64,000 nt of DNA from CAWUEX02 sp963921305 (GCA_963921305.4 CAWUEX030000002.1:2170001-2234000), one strand, 5' to 3'; shown: positions 35,135 to 44,486, counted from the stretch's first letter. Numbers and translations: made by a program. Notes: generated from the letters alone by a model not told the origin.

Positions 35135-37048
35135 ATGAAACGTTTGTCCGCCGCCGCCGTCACGTTGGGTCTATTGTCCGCGACGGCCGCAGTTGCCGAC
35201 GGGGACTGGCCCAACTTCGGCAACGATACCGGCGGCAGTCAGTATTCTCCGCTTGATCAACTCACACCGGACAACGTTGCCGGTCTTGAGGTGGCGTGGA
35301 TTCACCGTTCCGGTGACGTCAAACAAAATCCGTTCGGGACGTCGCTCCAAGTGGTGCCCATTCACGCCAACGGACTGCTCTACTTTTGCACGCCCTTCAA
35401 TCGGGTGTTTGCGCTCGACCCGGCCACGGGCGAGGAGGCGTGGATATTCGATCCCCACGCGGATCAACCGGATACCGGTGCGCCACTGATCGAAGGCGAT
35501 CGCCGCAATGGCACGTGCCGCGGCGTGGCCTACTGGGAAGCGAACGAGCCTGAGGACGGTGCAGCCTGTCAAAAGCGCATCTTCAAAGGCGACAGCGGCG
35601 GAAACCTGTGGGCCATAGATGCTGACACGGGTTTGTCGTGTTCCGACTTTGGCGCCGAGACCGGACACCCTGGATATGTCAGCAACGCCGACTATGAATT
35701 GAAAGGCGAGGGCTTTGCCGCCATGCCGTCGCCCGGCGTCGTGGTCAACGATGTCATCGTCACCGCGCAGGCGTCCAACGACGGCGTGCAGGACGCCAGC
35801 AATGGTTTCGTCCGCGGCTGGGATGTGCGCACCGGCGAGTTAAAATGGGAATTCGATCCCATTCCGCAAAGCTATAGCGATCAGTCCGGCGCCGCGAATG
35901 TGTGGTCGACTCTCAGCGCAGATCCCGAGCGTAATCTGGTCTTCCTGCCCACCACCAGCCCGTCGACGGACTACTACGGCGGCGGGCGGCGGTTCCCCAT
36001 TCCGTACTCCGACGCCATCATGGCATTGGACGCCGAGACCGGCGGTGTCGCCTGGCACTTCCAAACCGTCCGTCATGACCTGTTCGACTATGATCTCGTT
36101 GGTCATCCCTTGCTGGTCACCATCGAGAAGAACGGTGAGCCGCGCGAGGTCGCCATTCTGCAGACGAAAATGGGCTGGCTGTTCGTGTTTGATCGCGAAA
36201 GCGGCGCACCTGTCTGGCCGATTGAAGAATATCCCACGCCGGACACCAACATTCCCGAAGACGAAGCGTTTCCGACGCAACCGGTGCCGACGCTGCCCGT
36301 CGCGTTCGCCGGACAAAACATCGACCGCGATGATCTGTTCGGTGTCACGCCCTTCGATAAGGCCTGGTGTCAGTCCGAGTTCGATGAAATGCGCTACGAA
36401 GGTCTCTACACACCGCCCGACCTGCGTGAGGCGCTGCTGTTTCCCTCAGCCCTTGGCGGGGGTAACTGGGGTGGGGCGGCCTTCCATGCCGACAGCAACA
36501 CCCTCATCATCAAGGCCGAGAATCTCGCATCGCGTTTGCGGCTCGAGCCCAAGGGCGACCGCCCTGATGAAGACGTCGCGCGCATCGATTATCTGACCCG
36601 GCCGCTCAAGGACACACCCTATGCCGCGGTCGGCGAAATCTTTATGTCGCCGCTCGGCATTCCCTGCACGCCGACGCCTTGGGGCACACTGGCGGCCATC
36701 GACATGTCGACCGGGCAGATGAAGTGGCAAATTCCGCTGGGCCAGGTGAAGCGCTTTGGTATCACCGTGCCGGCGTCCTTCGGCTGGGGTTCGCCCAACA
36801 TCGGTGGGCCCATCGTCACCGCGGGCGGACTAATTTTCGTAGCCGCCACCATGGACGACAAAATCCGGGCCATCGATATCCAGAGCGGTGATGAATTGTG
36901 GCAGGCGGGCTTGCCGCATCAAGGCTCGGCGGTGCCGGTGACCTACATGGCCAACGGCAAGCAATATGTGGTGATTGCTGCGGGCGGCACGTCGCGGGTG
37001 ACCGACAATCTCGGTGATGCCATGGTCGCGTTTGCGCTACCCGACTAA
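35135..37048 (+). CDS. Periplasmic PQQ-dependent dehydrogenase (glucose-dehydrogenase-like)
   Basis: This 637-residue protein has a Sec signal peptide (MKRLSAAAVTLGLLSATAAVA) and then DWPNFGNDTGGSQYSPLDQL, the usual start of quinoprotein propellers. Repeated blade motifs such as VFALDPATGEEAWIFDP, LWAIDADTG, IMALDAETGGVAWHF and LAAIDMSTGQMKWQ are present, as is TVRHDLFDYDLVGHPLL, typical of membrane-type glucose/quinate dehydrogenases. The N-terminal membrane anchor of mGDH is absent. It would oxidise a sugar or alcohol in the periplasm using PQQ. No pqq genes or cytochrome partner are adjacent. Confidence 0.9.
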   Translation: MKRLSAAAVTLGLLSATAAVADGDWPNFGNDTGGSQYSPLDQLTPDNVAGLEVAWIHRSGDVKQNPFGTSLQVVPIHANGLLYFCTPFNRVFALDPATGEEAWIFDPHADQPDTGAPLIEGDRRNGTCRGVAYWEANEPEDGAACQKRIFKGDSGGNLWAIDADTGLSCSDFGAETGHPGYVSNADYELKGEGFAAMPSPGVVVNDVIVTAQASNDGVQDASNGFVRGWDVRTGELKWEFDPIPQSYSDQSGAANVWSTLSADPERNLVFLPTTSPSTDYYGGGRRFPIPYSDAIMALDAETGGVAWHFQTVRHDLFDYDLVGHPLLVTIEKNGEPREVAILQTKMGWLFVFDRESGAPVWPIEEYPTPDTNIPEDEAFPTQPVPTLPVAFAGQNIDRDDLFGVTPFDKAWCQSEFDEMRYEGLYTPPDLREALLFPSALGGGNWGGAAFHADSNTLIIKAENLASRLRLEPKGDRPDEDVARIDYLTRPLKDTPYAAVGEIFMSPLGIPCTPTPWGTLAAIDMSTGQMKWQIPLGQVKRFGITVPASFGWGSPNIGGPIVTAGGLIFVAATMDDKIRAIDIQSGDELWQAGLPHQGSAVPVTYMANGKQYVVIAAGGTSRVTDNLGDAMVAFALPD

Positions 37049-37050
37049 AC

Positions 37051-37066
37051 GTAGCGTTCGCGCTAC
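37051..37066. terminator. Hairpin between convergent genes
   Basis: GTAGCG and CGCTAC flank a TTCG tetraloop between the PQQ dehydrogenase stop and the convergent LytTR gene. There is no long T run on either strand, so it is a weak or bidirectional terminator candidate. Confidence 0.45.
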
Positions 37067-37070
37067 CGGA

Positions 37071-37943
37071 TTAATCGGCGAGAAAACTCTTAAATTCCGT
37101 CGCGGCGGATTGCTTATAGGTCTGCCCCACCGGCACCCGCTGGCCGCCTTTTAGCACGATGTCAAAAGAGCGGCCGCGCCGCACCACGGACTCCACCGCC
37201 CCCCGGCTGACCCAGAAGGAGCGATGCACCTGCACACCGGTGTGGCCCCCCATTTCGGTGACGGCGTCGGTGAAGCGGTAGTGAATCAACTCTGATCCAG
37301 TGTCCGAGTGAATGCGCACGTAATGGTCTTCTGCTTCCAGCGCGGTGATTTGTTCCAACTGGATTTTCTCAAGGCGGTCGAGGAAGGCTGGCTCGGGCGC
37401 GGGATGCGGTGCCGTCGGCGCGGGTGGCAGAACACCGGGCCGGCCTACCGGATCGAATCCGAAGCGCGGCAAGTGAAACGGTCCGCGCAACGCCAGGTTC
37501 GCGACAATCCACATCAGCAAAATGACCAAGGCTTCCTGTACGAAGCTGGTCAGCCAGTCGACCGACCAGACAAACTGGGGCGGTCCTGTCGGGCTTTCAC
37601 CGCCTTGGGCGAGGGCAAAGAATTGGCCGATCATGTACACCACGAAGGGGCGTACGGTTAGGCCGCCGAAAATACAGCCTACTGTAATGACGGTCAGAAA
37701 GGATGGATCGAGTGGCCGTAGAATATAGGCTGCGGCCCAGCTGGCGACTTCGAAGGCGACCCAGGTGGTCAGCAGGATCGCCAGCCAATAGACAATAGCA
37801 AAGCCGGAGCCAATGCCCGTATCCGGCAGTCCCGCGCCGTACCAGCCCAGCAGCAGGGCGGCAAAAAGCGGCACCGCGAAGCTTGCCGCCGTCGCAATCA
37901 GCACCGATCTGTCAGGCATGCTAAGGCTGACGCTGCTCGCCAC
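37071..37943 (-). CDS. Membrane-linked LytTR-domain regulator
   Basis: The frame is open to 38213, but the far N-terminus lacks coding character. I favour the GTG at 37943, preceded by AAAGGA; MPDRSVLIAT at 37919 is an alternative. About four hydrophobic segments occupy residues ~10-180, then a Pro-rich linker, and a C-terminal LytTR DNA-binding domain (LEAEDHYVRIHSDTGSELIH, RSFWVSRGAVESVVRRGRS, GQRVPVGQTYKQ). Membrane-bound LytTR regulators in proteobacteria respond to envelope or small-molecule signals. It is divergent from the small-protein/methyltransferase operon and may control it. Confidence 0.82.
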   Translation of the reverse strand: MASSVSLSMPDRSVLIATAASFAVPLFAALLLGWYGAGLPDTGIGSGFAIVYWLAILLTTWVAFEVASWAAAYILRPLDPSFLTVITVGCIFGGLTVRPFVVYMIGQFFALAQGGESPTGPPQFVWSVDWLTSFVQEALVILLMWIVANLALRGPFHLPRFGFDPVGRPGVLPPAPTAPHPAPEPAFLDRLEKIQLEQITALEAEDHYVRIHSDTGSELIHYRFTDAVTEMGGHTGVQVHRSFWVSRGAVESVVRRGRSFDIVLKGGQRVPVGQTYKQSAATEFKSFLAD

Positions 37944-38250
37944 CGGAACCGTTCCTTTGTCTTTCAGGGCCTGCGCTTGAGCCGCGGCAGCCCTTTGGCC
38001 CACGCACTGTGGGTGCTTTCCGGGCTGTAGTCTAAACCCAGGGCCATATTTCGTGAACCTGCTTTGCGGAAAACCTGGGTTTTCGGGCGCTCGATGAAAG
38101 CCTGGCGAACGCGCCCCGAACGCGCACGGTGGGACCGGCTTTTGTCGCTCGGCGCCATGAGTTATGACTCCGCACCAAGATCTGGAGCCAAGACCTGAGG
38201 CGCCAGTTCTCACAACTTTCTGAAATCAGACAAAGGGGAGTGCCGCTGCC
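37944..38250. promoter_or_regulatory. Divergent intergenic region with a long inverted repeat
   Basis: This 307-bp stretch separates the LytTR gene from the rightward operon. It contains a 9-bp inverted repeat, AAACCCAGG at 38034 and CCTGGGTTT at 38074, with a 31-bp spacer. This could be an operator or a structured leader. No coding ORF is convincing here. Confidence 0.4.
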
Positions 38251-38601
38251 ATGGCGACCAGTAAACTGAAGACCGACCGCCCGACCTATGCGTCCGACTT
38301 TATTCCGTCGGATGTGGAACGGGCCGTCTTTTTGGGCAACCCGGTGCTCGACAATATGATGACCAGCCTGATCGCGCTGGGCGCTGAAGTGTGGTCGAAC
38401 CGCCGCCGCATGAAGGTGCTGGAAGCCCTTCTGGCCGACAAAGGCGTGACCACCGAGATGATCGAGCAGTACATGCCGACCGCGGAACAGGAAGCCGAAT
38501 GGCAGAAGGACCGCGACCGCTTCATCGATCTGACCTATTCGCCGCTGCTGCGCGAGGGCGACCTGCCGGTCTCCGCCGCCTTCACACGCGACAACAAGTA
38601 A
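38251..38601 (+). CDS. Small conserved-looking protein of unknown function
   Basis: This 116-residue soluble protein has an AAGGGGAG ribosome site upstream. I do not recognise a family. It is rich in Met, Glu and Arg, with helical stretches (LDNMMTSLIALGAEVWSNRR, RRMKVLEALLADKGVTTEMI) and a C-terminal region rich in acidic and aromatic residues. The tight 22-bp spacing to the methyltransferase gene suggests the products act together, perhaps as subunit and enzyme. No signal peptide or membrane segment is present. Confidence 0.75.
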   Translation: MATSKLKTDRPTYASDFIPSDVERAVFLGNPVLDNMMTSLIALGAEVWSNRRRMKVLEALLADKGVTTEMIEQYMPTAEQEAEWQKDRDRFIDLTYSPLLREGDLPVSAAFTRDNK

Positions 38602-38623
38602 TTACAGGTACAGGAGAACCCCC

Positions 38624-39823
38624 ATGCTAGATCGCCGTACCCTTTTTGGCGCCACCGCCGCCGTCGGCTCGTTCGTCGGCGGATTGTTCGCGTCAAAATC
38701 CGCTTCGGCCAAGCCGGCGCCGATGTCCAAGTTCGAGGGCGATGTCGAACCCCGGGGCACGAACCAGCGCCTTGAGCGTCTGCCGCGTCTCGACCTTGAA
38801 AGCTATGACGACATGCTCACCGGCCTGCGCATCTGGTCAACCCGCGCGGGCAACCGTCCGGCCATGAACCGGTTCAACACTCTGCTGGAGCAAGCCGGGC
38901 TTGATCCTCAGGCGGATTTGGAGCTGGAGCAAATCTTCCCAGCCGTTGAAGACGATACCCTCATCGGCACCGTCGCGCGCCTGCGCACCAGCGGTCAGCA
39001 GTTGATGTGGCGCGCACTGGAACGCCACTACCATGAGAACGCCGACATCTATTTCGATGAGATGGAAGCGGCTGACGAGATGGGCCCCGGCAAGCTGGAG
39101 CTCAATCCGGATATGGAAATTCCGGAGTACACTAAGTACGAAATCCACATTCAGCCCGGCGGCTACGTCGGCGATGCCTTCGCCGGTCACATGTACCACT
39201 ACGGCACCAACAACTTTTACCGGGCCGAGAACTACCAGGATGAAATCCACCGTAACTTGGCGTCGCAAATGGCCACGCCGAAAGACGGCAAGGTCATGCG
39301 CATCCTCGACATGGGCTGCGGCACCGGTCAGTTGACCGCTGCGCTGAAAGAACGCTTCCCGGATGCGGAAGTCTGGGGTGTCGATATCGGCGGCCCGATG
39401 GTGCGTTATGCCCACATGCGGTGTGTCGACCTCGAAATCGGAGCCAACTTCCGCCAGGCCTTGGCCGAAGAAACCGGCTTTGAAGATGGCTACTTCGACA
39501 TCGTGACCTCTTACATTCTGCACCACGAAGTGACGGCGCAGAAAACCAAGGAGATCATCGCCGAGGCCCACCGCGTGCTGCGGCCGGGCGGGGTCTACTT
39601 CCCCATCGACTTCGAAACCGGTGTGGGCCGCGGCCGCCGCCGCAACAACTGGGGCAAGTTCGGCAGCTGGCGCGACCACCGCTGGAACGAAGAAGTCTGG
39701 CGCCCGGATTACTCCTCGGTCGATTTCAATGGTGAGATGCGCAACGTCGGCTTCGAAGTGGTTGACGAAGGCCCGCCGGCCTGGCGCAGCCGCTACAACG
39801 TGCTGGGCACGAAGAAAGCCTAA
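38624..39823 (+). CDS. SAM-dependent methyltransferase with Tat-like leader
   Basis: This 399-residue protein has an AGGAG ribosome site. The N-terminus MLDRRTLFGATAAVGSFVGG followed by SASAKPAP looks like a Tat signal (RRTLFG, weakly hydrophobic, Ala-rich cleavage region). A ~150-residue helical region follows, then a class I methyltransferase core: ILDMGCGTGQLTAAL (motif I), VWGVDIGGPMV, YFDIVTSYILHHEV and AHRVLRPGGVYFPIDF. SAM enzymes are cytoplasmic, so an exported methyltransferase would be surprising; the leader may instead act as an anchor or be retained. Substrate unknown. Confidence 0.85.
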   Translation: MLDRRTLFGATAAVGSFVGGLFASKSASAKPAPMSKFEGDVEPRGTNQRLERLPRLDLESYDDMLTGLRIWSTRAGNRPAMNRFNTLLEQAGLDPQADLELEQIFPAVEDDTLIGTVARLRTSGQQLMWRALERHYHENADIYFDEMEAADEMGPGKLELNPDMEIPEYTKYEIHIQPGGYVGDAFAGHMYHYGTNNFYRAENYQDEIHRNLASQMATPKDGKVMRILDMGCGTGQLTAALKERFPDAEVWGVDIGGPMVRYAHMRCVDLEIGANFRQALAEETGFEDGYFDIVTSYILHHEVTAQKTKEIIAEAHRVLRPGGVYFPIDFETGVGRGRRRNNWGKFGSWRDHRWNEEVWRPDYSSVDFNGEMRNVGFEVVDEGPPAWRSRYNVLGTKKA

Positions 39824-39845
39824 GAACGTTCACATGAAAACAACA

Positions 39846-39880
39846 ACGGCGCGGGGAACGCTCTCCGCGCCGTCTTTGTT
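39846..39880 (+). terminator. Rho-independent terminator
   Basis: A GC-rich stem, ACGGCGCGG and CCGCGCCGT (extendable by two pairs), encloses a short loop and is followed by CTTTGTTTGT. It lies 23 bp after the methyltransferase stop and fits an intrinsic terminator for that operon. Confidence 0.8.
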
Positions 39881-39909
39881 TGTAATAGCCAAAGCAGCCG
39901 AATGGGGAC

Positions 39910-41178
39910 TTAGACGTCCTCGGCCAGCAGTTCATCCATCAGCTTGTAGAAGTCCCGTTTGAATTTCTCGTGGTGTTCGCCGGTGGCGGGACCCGGAAAT
40001 CCGGTATGGATGTGGCGCACCTCGCCGCGCCGGTCGATAAAGATCATGGTGGGGTACACCAGCACGGCATTGATCATCGGCAGGGTCTTGGCTGCCGCTT
40101 CTTTATCCATCACCCCGGCGATCAGCATCGGGTACTGGATGTCATAGCGCTTGCCGTAGCGCTCGCACGCTTTTGCGGCCTCTTCGAAGACCGGCGAGTA
40201 TTCGTACATCAAGCCTATCGCTTCCAAGCCGCGATGTTTGTTTTCATTGAAGTAAGGCGAGAAGAACGCGGACTCGTCGTGGCACGTCGGACACCAGCTG
40301 CCACCGATGGTGACCACAACGACTTTGTTCTGAAAGCGTTCGTCCGACAGCGACACCATGTTGCCGTCGAGATCCGGGAAGGAAAATTCGAGCCTGTCGT
40401 AACCCTCCTTGATGTAGGTCAGCTTGGTCGCATCCGCGAGCTCTGCCGTGGCATCGCGCTTTGCGCTCCACTCTGCAACAAAACCGCCGGACAGCGAGAA
40501 GGATTGGCCAGACAGGGTGCCGTCTTCATTCAACGTGCCGCGCCACAATGACCCGGCGCCGCCGTAAAAGGTCGAGAGGTACAGGTCATTGCCGCGCAAT
40601 ACGCCGGTCAGAAAACGGGAGTCTCCTGTCGTCACCATGGAGGTGCCAACGACAATCGATCCATCGTCAGACAGTTCAAGCAAACCGTGGTTTGGTTCGG
40701 TCGCAAAGGCTCTGTTCAAGCTGGAGGCGGCCCAACGGCCATCAAGATTTTCATTCGGCGCGACCGTGTCGGCAAAGAAGCGATGGCTTTGCCCAGGTGC
40801 TGCGGTAAAGGGCACGACATAGGTGCCATCCCGTTTGTTGAACTGGATCACGCCCTGCATGCTGCCGTCTTTTACGAGCGCGCCAGAGATGCTGTGGCCA
40901 TAGGAGGGGAACTCGATGACAAGGGAGGTTCCGCGTACATTGGTGATTTCCGCCTCCATCCGTTCCGGACCGTTGATAAAGGTGGCGGTCCACGCGTCGT
41001 CCTCCCGCGCCAGTTCCATGTTGAAGGGCAGCTCGCCGATGGGCGTGTCGACCACGAAACGCCAATCGCCCGTCGGCAGGGTCGCCGGTAGCGTGGCTGA
41101 GTCTTCGGCCTGGGCGTGGAGTGGAGTCAGAACGAACAGCGCGAGAGTGAACAGGCGCAAGATCGTGGACATGGGCAT
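39910..41178 (-). CDS. Periplasmic TlpA-like thioredoxin-fold protein
   Basis: The start at MPMSTILRLF has AAGGG upstream; 422 residues with a signal peptide ending LHAQAED. Residues ~25-240 form a beta-rich region of unknown fold (TFINGPERMEAEITNVRGTS, TLSGQSFSLSGGFVAEWSAK). The C-terminal ~160 residues are a redoxin domain: VVVVTIGGSWCPTCHDESAF (CPTC active site) and YPTMIFIDRRGEVRHIHTGF with the cis-Pro. It likely acts as a periplasmic thiol-disulfide reductase. It sits 54 bp downstream of argE on the same strand. Confidence 0.87.
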   Translation of the reverse strand: MPMSTILRLFTLALFVLTPLHAQAEDSATLPATLPTGDWRFVVDTPIGELPFNMELAREDDAWTATFINGPERMEAEITNVRGTSLVIEFPSYGHSISGALVKDGSMQGVIQFNKRDGTYVVPFTAAPGQSHRFFADTVAPNENLDGRWAASSLNRAFATEPNHGLLELSDDGSIVVGTSMVTTGDSRFLTGVLRGNDLYLSTFYGGAGSLWRGTLNEDGTLSGQSFSLSGGFVAEWSAKRDATAELADATKLTYIKEGYDRLEFSFPDLDGNMVSLSDERFQNKVVVVTIGGSWCPTCHDESAFFSPYFNENKHRGLEAIGLMYEYSPVFEEAAKACERYGKRYDIQYPMLIAGVMDKEAAAKTLPMINAVLVYPTMIFIDRRGEVRHIHTGFPGPATGEHHEKFKRDFYKLMDELLAEDV

Positions 41179-41232
41179 GGCGGGTTTCCCTTCAGTCTGG
41201 GAGTAAGCCATCAGTTTAAGCCGGAATCGAAC

Positions 41233-42393
41233 CTACTGTGACAGGTTATCGATCAGGTCGCTCATGAAGCGGGTACCCAGCTCCACCTGCTCTAAGGTAA
41301 TGAATTCATTGGGTTGATGGGCCTGGGCGATGGAGCCGGGGCCGCAAATGGCGGTCGACAGGCCCGCTTCCTGGAACTGTCCGGCCTCCGCAGCGAAGCT
41401 GACGGCGCGCACCGCGTTGTCTCCGGTGAGCTGGCGGCACAATTGTTCGGCCGCCGAGTCGGCCTCAAATCTCAGCGCTGGGGTGCCCGCGCGCACATGA
41501 ATGTCGATGCCGCAGTTGGGGCCGATCTTGCGCATGTCCGGAACGACATCGTCGTCACAGAATTTCCGAAAGCGGTCGATGTAGCTTTGCGGGTCGTCAC
41601 CGGGCAGGGAGCGGATGTCCCACGTCAGCGTGCAGTGCCCGGCCATGATGTTCAGCGCCGTGCCGCCTTCAATGACATTGACGGTCATGGTCGTGTGATC
41701 GGGCTCGAAGTTGCCGTCGCGGTTGGCGCCCGATGCGTTCTCCGCCGTCATGTCCGCGACGAACTGAATCAATCGGCCCGCCGCCATAATCGCGCTGACG
41801 CCCAGCTGGGTTTGCGACGAATGGGCTTCATGACCGGTAATAGTGGCGGTCACGGCTGTCACGCCTTTGTGGGCTGTTACCACTTTCATGTCCGTCGGCT
41901 CGCCGACGATCACCGCGCGCGGCTGCGGCACCTCGTCAGTGATCAGCTTGATCAGCGACGGTACACCGGCACAGCCCACTTCCTCGTCGTAGGAAAAGGC
42001 GAAGTGTATCGGCACGGGTAGGTTCGCGTCGACGAAGTCCGGCAAGGCGGCCAGGGCGGCGGCGAGAAAACACTTCATGTCGCAGGTGCCGCGACCGTAG
42101 AGCTTGCTGTCGTGTTCGGTCAGCTGCCAAGGGTCGGTGCGCCAGTCCTGGCCGTCCACGGGTACGACATCAGTGTGGCCGGACAACACAATGCCGCCTT
42201 CCACGTTGGGTCCAATGGTCGCCAGCAGGTTGGCCTTCTTGCCGTCTTCGTTGGGCACGAGGCGGGAGTCGATCCCGTGCTCGCGCAGGCGCTCCTGCAC
42301 ATAGGCAATCAGGTTCATGTTGGAATCCCGCGACACTGTCGGAAAGGCGACAAGGCGGGCCAATTCGGCGCGGGTCTCGGCGGCGGTGACCAT
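41233..42393 (-). CDS. argE: Acetylornithine deacetylase (M20 metallopeptidase family)
   Basis: The start at MVTAAETRAEL lies 4 bp after the cysS stop, with GAGGA nearby; 386 residues. M20 metal ligands are visible: LSGHTDVVPVDGQDW (His, Asp), GRGTCDMKC (bridging Asp), SYDEEVGCAG (Glu pair), IVGEPTDM and the C-terminal AQAHQPNEF His. The order and the GTCDMKCFLAAALAALP stretch fit ArgE rather than DapE or carboxypeptidase G. It would hydrolyse N-acetylornithine to ornithine in arginine synthesis, though related deacylase specificity cannot be excluded. Confidence 0.87.
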   Translation of the reverse strand: MVTAAETRAELARLVAFPTVSRDSNMNLIAYVQERLREHGIDSRLVPNEDGKKANLLATIGPNVEGGIVLSGHTDVVPVDGQDWRTDPWQLTEHDSKLYGRGTCDMKCFLAAALAALPDFVDANLPVPIHFAFSYDEEVGCAGVPSLIKLITDEVPQPRAVIVGEPTDMKVVTAHKGVTAVTATITGHEAHSSQTQLGVSAIMAAGRLIQFVADMTAENASGANRDGNFEPDHTTMTVNVIEGGTALNIMAGHCTLTWDIRSLPGDDPQSYIDRFRKFCDDDVVPDMRKIGPNCGIDIHVRAGTPALRFEADSAAEQLCRQLTGDNAVRAVSFAAEAGQFQEAGLSTAICGPGSIAQAHQPNEFITLEQVELGTRFMSDLIDNLSQ

Positions 42394-42397
42394 GTCC

Positions 42398-43798
42398 TCA
42401 GCTTCCTCGTCGCCACTTCGTGCCACCGGCACCGTCTTCCAGGGTCACGCCGCGTGCTGCCAGTTCATCGCGGATGCGGTCGGCTTCGGCGAAATCCTTG
42501 TTGGCGCGTGCGGCGTTGCGCGCCTCGACCAACGCATCGATCTCTGCGTCGTCATCCCCGCTGGCGCCTTTGAGCCAGGTCTGCGGGTCCTGCCGCAACA
42601 CACCCAATAGATCCGCGGCGAGCAAGAACTCACCCAATCGTTTCTTGGCATCTGCGACGCCTTCAAAATCGACCATGCCGCATAAAGCCGAAATCGCTTT
42701 GGGCGTGTTGAGGTCATCGCCCAGCGCGTCCATAAAGGCCTGCGGTGCTGCTGCTGCGCGCACTGCCTCTCCAATGTCCTTCGGCGTCATGCCGTTCCCG
42801 TTGATCAAATGATCCTTGAACCGGTACAGCCGGTCGAGTGTGCTTTTGGCTTGGGCCAACAGCTCCTCGGTCCAGTCCAGGGGTTGGCGGTATTGTGCCG
42901 ACAGCAGGGCGAAGCGGATGGTCTCGCCGTCGTGCCCGGCGTTCAACAACTGATCCACCGTGACGATGTTGCCCAGCGACTTCGACATCTTATCGGCATT
43001 CACCGAGAGAAATCCGTTGTGCAGCCAGTAGCGGGCGAGCGGCGCACCGCCGTGAGCGCAGGCGCTTTGCGCCACTTCGTTTTCGTGGTGCGGAAAGATC
43101 AGATCATGTCCGCCGCCATGAATGTCGATGGTCTCGCCCAGGTGTTTCTCGATCATCGCCGAGCATTCGATATGCCAGCCCGGTCGGCCGCGTCCCCACG
43201 GGCTGTCCCAGCCTGGCAGGTCGTCGCTCGACGGTTTCCACAGCACGAAGTCACCGGGGTTCTTTTTATAGGGCGCGACCTCGACCCGCGCCCCGGCGAT
43301 CATCTCGTCACGGTCGCGGTTGGAGAATTTGCCGTAAGCGTCGAAGGAGGTGACGTCGAACAGCACATGCCCTTCCGCCGCGTAGGCATGCCCGTCGCCG
43401 ATGAGTTTCTCCATCATCGCGATCATCTCGCCGACATGCTGGGTCGCATAGGGCTCGATGTCCGGCGGAAGCACGCCAAGCGCGCCCATGTCTGTGTGAT
43501 AGTAGCCCGATGTTTCCGACGTGATGTCGCCGATGCTGCGTCCTGTTTCTTGGGCCGCCGCGTTTATCTTGTCATCGATGTCGGTGATGTTGCGCGCATA
43601 GATCACATGCTCTTTGCCGTAGAGATGGCGCAGCAGACGGAACAGCACGTCGAACACCACGGCAGGGCGGGCATTGCCGATGTGGGCGCGGCTGTACACG
43701 GTCGGGCCGCACACATACATCGTCACCCGTTTGGGGTCGGTGGGCGCGAACGGCTCTTTCTGACGCGTCAGGGTGTTATGCAGGGTCAACTGGCTCAT
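42398..43798 (-). CDS. cysS: Cysteinyl-tRNA synthetase
   Basis: I start at MSQLTLHNTL; the open frame upstream lacks family similarity. The 466-residue class I synthetase has the zinc-site Cys in YVCGPTVYSRAHIGNARP, which also holds the HIGN (HIGH) motif. Further zinc ligands are in GWHIECSAM and FPHHENE, and the KMSKS loop is ADKMSKSLGN. The C-terminal DALR-like region is complete. It charges tRNA-Cys. It precedes argE by 4 bp and is divergent from hisI, probably sharing a promoter region. Confidence 0.96.
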   Translation of the reverse strand: MSQLTLHNTLTRQKEPFAPTDPKRVTMYVCGPTVYSRAHIGNARPAVVFDVLFRLLRHLYGKEHVIYARNITDIDDKINAAAQETGRSIGDITSETSGYYHTDMGALGVLPPDIEPYATQHVGEMIAMMEKLIGDGHAYAAEGHVLFDVTSFDAYGKFSNRDRDEMIAGARVEVAPYKKNPGDFVLWKPSSDDLPGWDSPWGRGRPGWHIECSAMIEKHLGETIDIHGGGHDLIFPHHENEVAQSACAHGGAPLARYWLHNGFLSVNADKMSKSLGNIVTVDQLLNAGHDGETIRFALLSAQYRQPLDWTEELLAQAKSTLDRLYRFKDHLINGNGMTPKDIGEAVRAAAAPQAFMDALGDDLNTPKAISALCGMVDFEGVADAKKRLGEFLLAADLLGVLRQDPQTWLKGASGDDDAEIDALVEARNAARANKDFAEADRIRDELAARGVTLEDGAGGTKWRRGS

Positions 43799-43963
43799 GG
43801 CCGGGGTGTGTAGCCGATATTGCGTTCGGTCTCTACCCCGCACAGCCGGTGAACCCCTTGCGAATCGCCGGTTTTTGTCCCAAATGACGCTGAGCGGCGG
43901 CGGCCGGTCCTTGACATCCCGCGTCCACACAGGCACCTACGCGCCACCAACCGGAGCGAACCC

Positions 43964-44446
43964 ATGACGGATACCCCCTTTGCCACCCGCATCTCGGTCG
44001 AACAGGTCGAGGAAGGCGCGGAATTGGCCCCTAAATTCGATGCCAATGGCCTGATCGCCGTGGTCACCACCGACGCCGAGTCGGGGGAACTGCTGATGCA
44101 CGGCTATATGAACGAAGAGGCCCTGACCAAGACCATCGAAACCGGCGAGGCCCATTACTGGAGCCGCAGCCGTCAGGCGTTGTGGCACAAGGGCGCGACA
44201 TCCGGGCTCACCCAGGACATCGTCGAAATGCGCATCGACGATGATCAGGACGCCGTCTGGCTGCGGGTCAAGGTTGCCGGTTCAGGCGCCAGCTGCCACG
44301 TCGGCTACCGCTCGTGTTTTTACCGGGCCATCCCGACGGGCATTCCGGCGGAAGATGCCGCCAAGCTGCTCGAGTTCAAGGAAGACGACAAAACCTTCGA
44401 CCCGAAGGCCGTCTACGGCGACGCGCCCAACCCGACTCAGCTTTAG
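43964..44446 (+). CDS. hisI: Phosphoribosyl-AMP cyclohydrolase
   Basis: This 160-residue protein has GGAG before the ATG. It shows the HisI signature: LLMHGYMNEEALTKTIETG, AHYWSRSRQALWHKGATSG, the metal-binding acidic DDDQD, and the zinc cysteines in ASCHVGYRSCFYR. No HisE domain is fused. It opens the ring of phosphoribosyl-AMP in histidine biosynthesis. A C-terminal ~35-residue tail (FKEDDKTFDPKAVYG) is typical of alphaproteobacterial forms. Confidence 0.96.
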   Translation: MTDTPFATRISVEQVEEGAELAPKFDANGLIAVVTTDAESGELLMHGYMNEEALTKTIETGEAHYWSRSRQALWHKGATSGLTQDIVEMRIDDDQDAVWLRVKVAGSGASCHVGYRSCFYRAIPTGIPAEDAAKLLEFKEDDKTFDPKAVYGDAPNPTQL

Positions 44447-44486
44447 GGCTTTGCCGCAGAGGCATTGCAATATTACTCCGTTTGTC

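Noticed and set aside
42809..43813. 334-codon plus-strand ORF opposite cysS
   Set aside because: cysS with HIGN and KMSKS motifs occupies the minus strand; the antisense product resembles nothing.
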